From the NCBI GenBank assembly GCA_021161405.1, contig JAGHAR010000043.1:1-7420 (forward strand): a stretch of DNA of 7,420 bases. The letters are read 5' to 3'. The notes under the pieces were generated by a model. That model worked only from the letters and a program-made list of their open reading frames with translations, was not told the DNA's origin and did not search any database. The stretch comes from Candidatus Iainarchaeum sp. Its GTDB lineage: Archaea > Iainarchaeota > Iainarchaeia > Iainarchaeales > JAGHAR01. Of this stretch, positions 5,904 through 7,420 are shown in pieces (the stretch's first letter is position 1; each line of letters opens with the position of its first letter). The position numbers and the translations under genes are program-made.

Positions 5904-5919
5904 AAACTAATGAATAGAA

Positions 5920-6690
5920 TCAACAAATTCCTTTAAAATCTTCTGGTAATCTTCCATAGAAAATTAAGCTTAGAGGATCATCTATTAGCCATAGCTTAAT
6001 ACAGCCAACAAGCGGAATTTTGAGTATTAATTTTCCCTTTATCTCATCCAAAGCAACAGGAAACAATGTAATGCACGCCTTCTGTGGCATTCCGAGGAAG
6101 ACTCTTCCGCAGTCCTGGTCAATTGTTGAATTATAGATACTATCCCCTTTAGTAAGAACAAAATAACCGTCTTTTGCCTTGAGCAGAACTACTGCCCTGT
6201 GGATAATCTGCCTATTAAGCAATGCAGAATGATATATCACTATTGGTCCTTTCTTCTCAATTTTAATTCTTTTTGAACCTATCTGCAATTCTTTAATCTG
6301 CTTCTTTAAATTATTGGCTGCGCTTTCCTCGTAGATTGGTTTTGCAAACTCGTACAAGAAAGTATTTTTTAAATTCCTGTTTAGCTCAACCATTGGCAGC
6401 TCAGCAAAATCGTCTAAATTAGCGGCAGCAGCAATTACAACATCACCTCTATACAAAACCGGCTCCATGCTTGGGCTCATTACGACAGAAACAGGCACAG
6501 AGGTTGCAAGCAAAACGCTTAAAATGAAATAGAAGAGAAATGCAAAAAAAGCTGCTGAGAAAAAATTTATTACAAATTCCTTTTTGCTATCTTTCTCCGG
6601 ATTTAGAAATGGCATTAGATATCTGTCCACATAGAAGAAAGGATCAGCATAGCGTAAAAACCGCAGTTTCTGCTTTAACTTGCGCAGCAT
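5920..6690 (-). CDS. Archaeal type I signal peptidase (SEC11-like)
   Basis: A membrane serine protease that removes signal peptides from Sec-exported proteins, active on the outer face of the membrane. It has 256 residues. A basic, aromatic N-terminal segment of about 40 residues precedes one strong membrane helix (about 41-63). Then comes the catalytic box VVMSPSMEP (69-77) with Ser74 as nucleophile, followed by RGDVV. The archaeal/ER-type general-base histidine is His164 in IIHRAVV, and the acidic box is TKGDSIYNSTID (180-191) with Asp183 and Asp191. Two details are unusual: the box reads GDS instead of the common GDN, and an insert of roughly 60 residues separates the serine and histidine boxes. 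A short hydrophobic stretch near 222-236 could be peripheral. The ATG has at best a weak ribosome site. It ends in TGA. There is no functional link to the replication genes beside it. Confidence 0.87.
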   Translation of the reverse strand: MLRKLKQKLRFLRYADPFFYVDRYLMPFLNPEKDSKKEFVINFFSAAFFAFLFYFILSVLLATSVPVSVVMSPSMEPVLYRGDVVIAAAANLDDFAELPMVELNRNLKNTFLYEFAKPIYEESAANNLKKQIKELQIGSKRIKIEKKGPIVIYHSALLNRQIIHRAVVLLKAKDGYFVLTKGDSIYNSTIDQDCGRVFLGMPQKACITLFPVALDEIKGKLILKIPLVGCIKLWLIDDPLSLIFYGRLPEDFKGIC

Positions 6691-6712
6691 CTCAATAAAT
6701 AAACCTAATTGG

Positions 6713-6722
6713 AATTAAAAAA
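6713..6722 (-). promoter_or_regulatory. Possible TATA-like box for the signal peptidase gene
   Basis: TTTTTTAATT on the minus strand is centred about 27 bp before the ATG at 6690, in the 41-bp gap after the DUF99 gene. It is AT-rich and could be chance; the spacing is the main support. Confidence 0.3.
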
Positions 6723-6731
6723 CTATTTGAA

Positions 6732-7295
6732 TTATTTTCTCGGTTTTGTGCTTTGGCCGATAGTTACGCCGCTTGCAATTAGGTGAGCTAACCTTAACGG
6801 TTCTGGCCAATTGCTGTGTATGCTCAGCTTTTTGAGTAATTTTTCCGCCTCTTTTGGAGGAATCCCTTTGCATTGGAAGTAAAAATTTTCTGAAGTATGA
6901 ATCTCGCCGGCTTTTTCAATTAATCTAATTCTCTTTCTACAATCCGCAAAATTCTTCAATGCTCTTTTGATTAGATTCATTCTCGGCATTCTCCTAAAAA
7001 CAGCTATTGATGGAATAGCTAATTCTCTGTTTAACTTTTCCAAATCTACAATATTGAATCCAGCAAAGTTTATGCCCTGCAGCAATATCAGATTTATTAT
7101 TCCGTTGAATTTACTTTTCTTAACTACGGAAATTATTTCTGCTGTAGAATCTAAACCATCTTTTGTAATTTCCGTGCTGAGTATTCCCTCAACCTTAGAA
7201 TCAAACCTTGCAACAACACCTATAAGTAGTACTTTCTTTTGCTTTCTTGTAAAAAAACCATCGTCAAAGGCTGCCACTCTTCCAAGCGCTTTCAT
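6732..7295 (-). CDS. DUF99 family protein (endonuclease dU / EndoV-like fold)
   Basis: A 187-residue archaeal DUF99 protein. The family shares the endonuclease V (RNase H-like) fold, and some databases name it endonuclease dU, implying action on deaminated DNA; that activity is not shown by this sequence. Key features are the N-terminal acidic pair FDDGFF (D11, D12), the TKDGLDST segment (45-52), a hydrophobic strand followed by GINFAGFNIVDL (74-85), IPSIAVFRRMP, and the highly conserved PEPLRLAHLIASG at 164-176. The length matches the family. The ATG overlaps the TGA of the upstream gene (ATGA), so translation is probably coupled. It is followed by the signal peptidase gene 41 bp on. A repair nuclease would fit beside clamp genes, but this is only context. 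Confidence 0.85.
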   Translation of the reverse strand: MKALGRVAAFDDGFFTRKQKKVLLIGVVARFDSKVEGILSTEITKDGLDSTAEIISVVKKSKFNGIINLILLQGINFAGFNIVDLEKLNRELAIPSIAVFRRMPRMNLIKRALKNFADCRKRIRLIEKAGEIHTSENFYFQCKGIPPKEAEKLLKKLSIHSNWPEPLRLAHLIASGVTIGQSTKPRK

Positions 7296-7420
7296 TTTAA
7301 TGCCTTTGCAAATTGTTTTTTAAATTCATCAAGCTCTTTTTCAAGTTGTGAAGCAGCCTCTTCCAGTGTTTTCTTTATGCTTCCGCTCTTTATGCGGAGA
7401 AAGAACCTCGCATCATTATC
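7292..7420 (-). CDS. C-terminal fragment of an unidentified protein (5' end outside the window)
   Basis: An open minus-strand frame enters from the right edge and ends in TGA overlapping the DUF99 start by 4 bp. The visible 42 residues start DNDARFFLRIKSGSIKK and continue as a charged, heptad-like helix rich in Glu and Lys, ending KKQFAKALK. That suggests a short beta strand followed by a long amphipathic helix. The size and shape could suit the end of a small KEOPS Pcc1-like or prefoldin-like protein, but no diagnostic motif is visible and neither name is claimed. The stop-start overlap places it in one operon with DUF99. Confidence 0.7.
   Translation of the reverse strand, partial: DNDARFFLRIKSGSIKKTLEEAASQLEKELDEFKKQFAKALK

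Overview
The window is archaeal: aIF2alpha, GINS51, both primase subunits, PCNA clamps, an archaeal-type signal peptidase and a DUF99 protein are all present. The DNA is AT-rich and compact, with gene gaps mostly of 8 to 41 bp. Several genes have TATA-like boxes about 25 to 28 bp before the start codon (leaderless pattern) and others have GGTG-type ribosome sites. Gene content and compactness would suit a small-genome lineage such as DPANN, but nothing here fixes the phylum. PriS and PriL are separate genes, which argues against the few lineages with a fused primase.

Layout, reading the minus strand from right to left. An unidentified C-terminal fragment (7292-7420) overlaps the start of a DUF99 / endonuclease-dU-like gene. 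Then follow signal peptidase I, a PCNA with the usual tail, a second divergent PCNA, and PriL. A lone plus-strand gene for a two-helix DUF5654-like membrane protein (3064-3396) sits between PriL and PriS. It faces PriL tail to tail and PriS head to head across a 62-bp intergenic region that must hold both promoters. From there PriS, GINS51 and aIF2alpha run as one tight minus-strand operon.

How they fit together: PriS/PriL make RNA primers, GINS51 is part of the replicative helicase (CMG-like) complex, and PCNA is the sliding clamp, so five genes serve the replication fork. aIF2alpha ties the cluster to translation initiation, an archaeal gene linkage described before (Berthon, Cortez and Forterre 2008). 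Six intact genes, all of the replication/translation set, end in TAG.

The left 511 bp differ. Downstream of aIF2alpha lie remains of two other genes: a fragment with a class-I aminoacyl-tRNA-synthetase-like KLSKS motif that lacks its N-terminus and start, and an ASCH-like (PUA-fold) gene whose frame is broken at a run of seven A residues. That run is exactly a phase-correct A AAA AAA slippery heptamer, so decay, a sequencing indel and real frameshifting all remain open. The other points of most interest are the PriS active site, where the first catalytic aspartate reads as glutamate, and the tandem PCNA pair, in which one copy has lost the conserved C-terminal tail.
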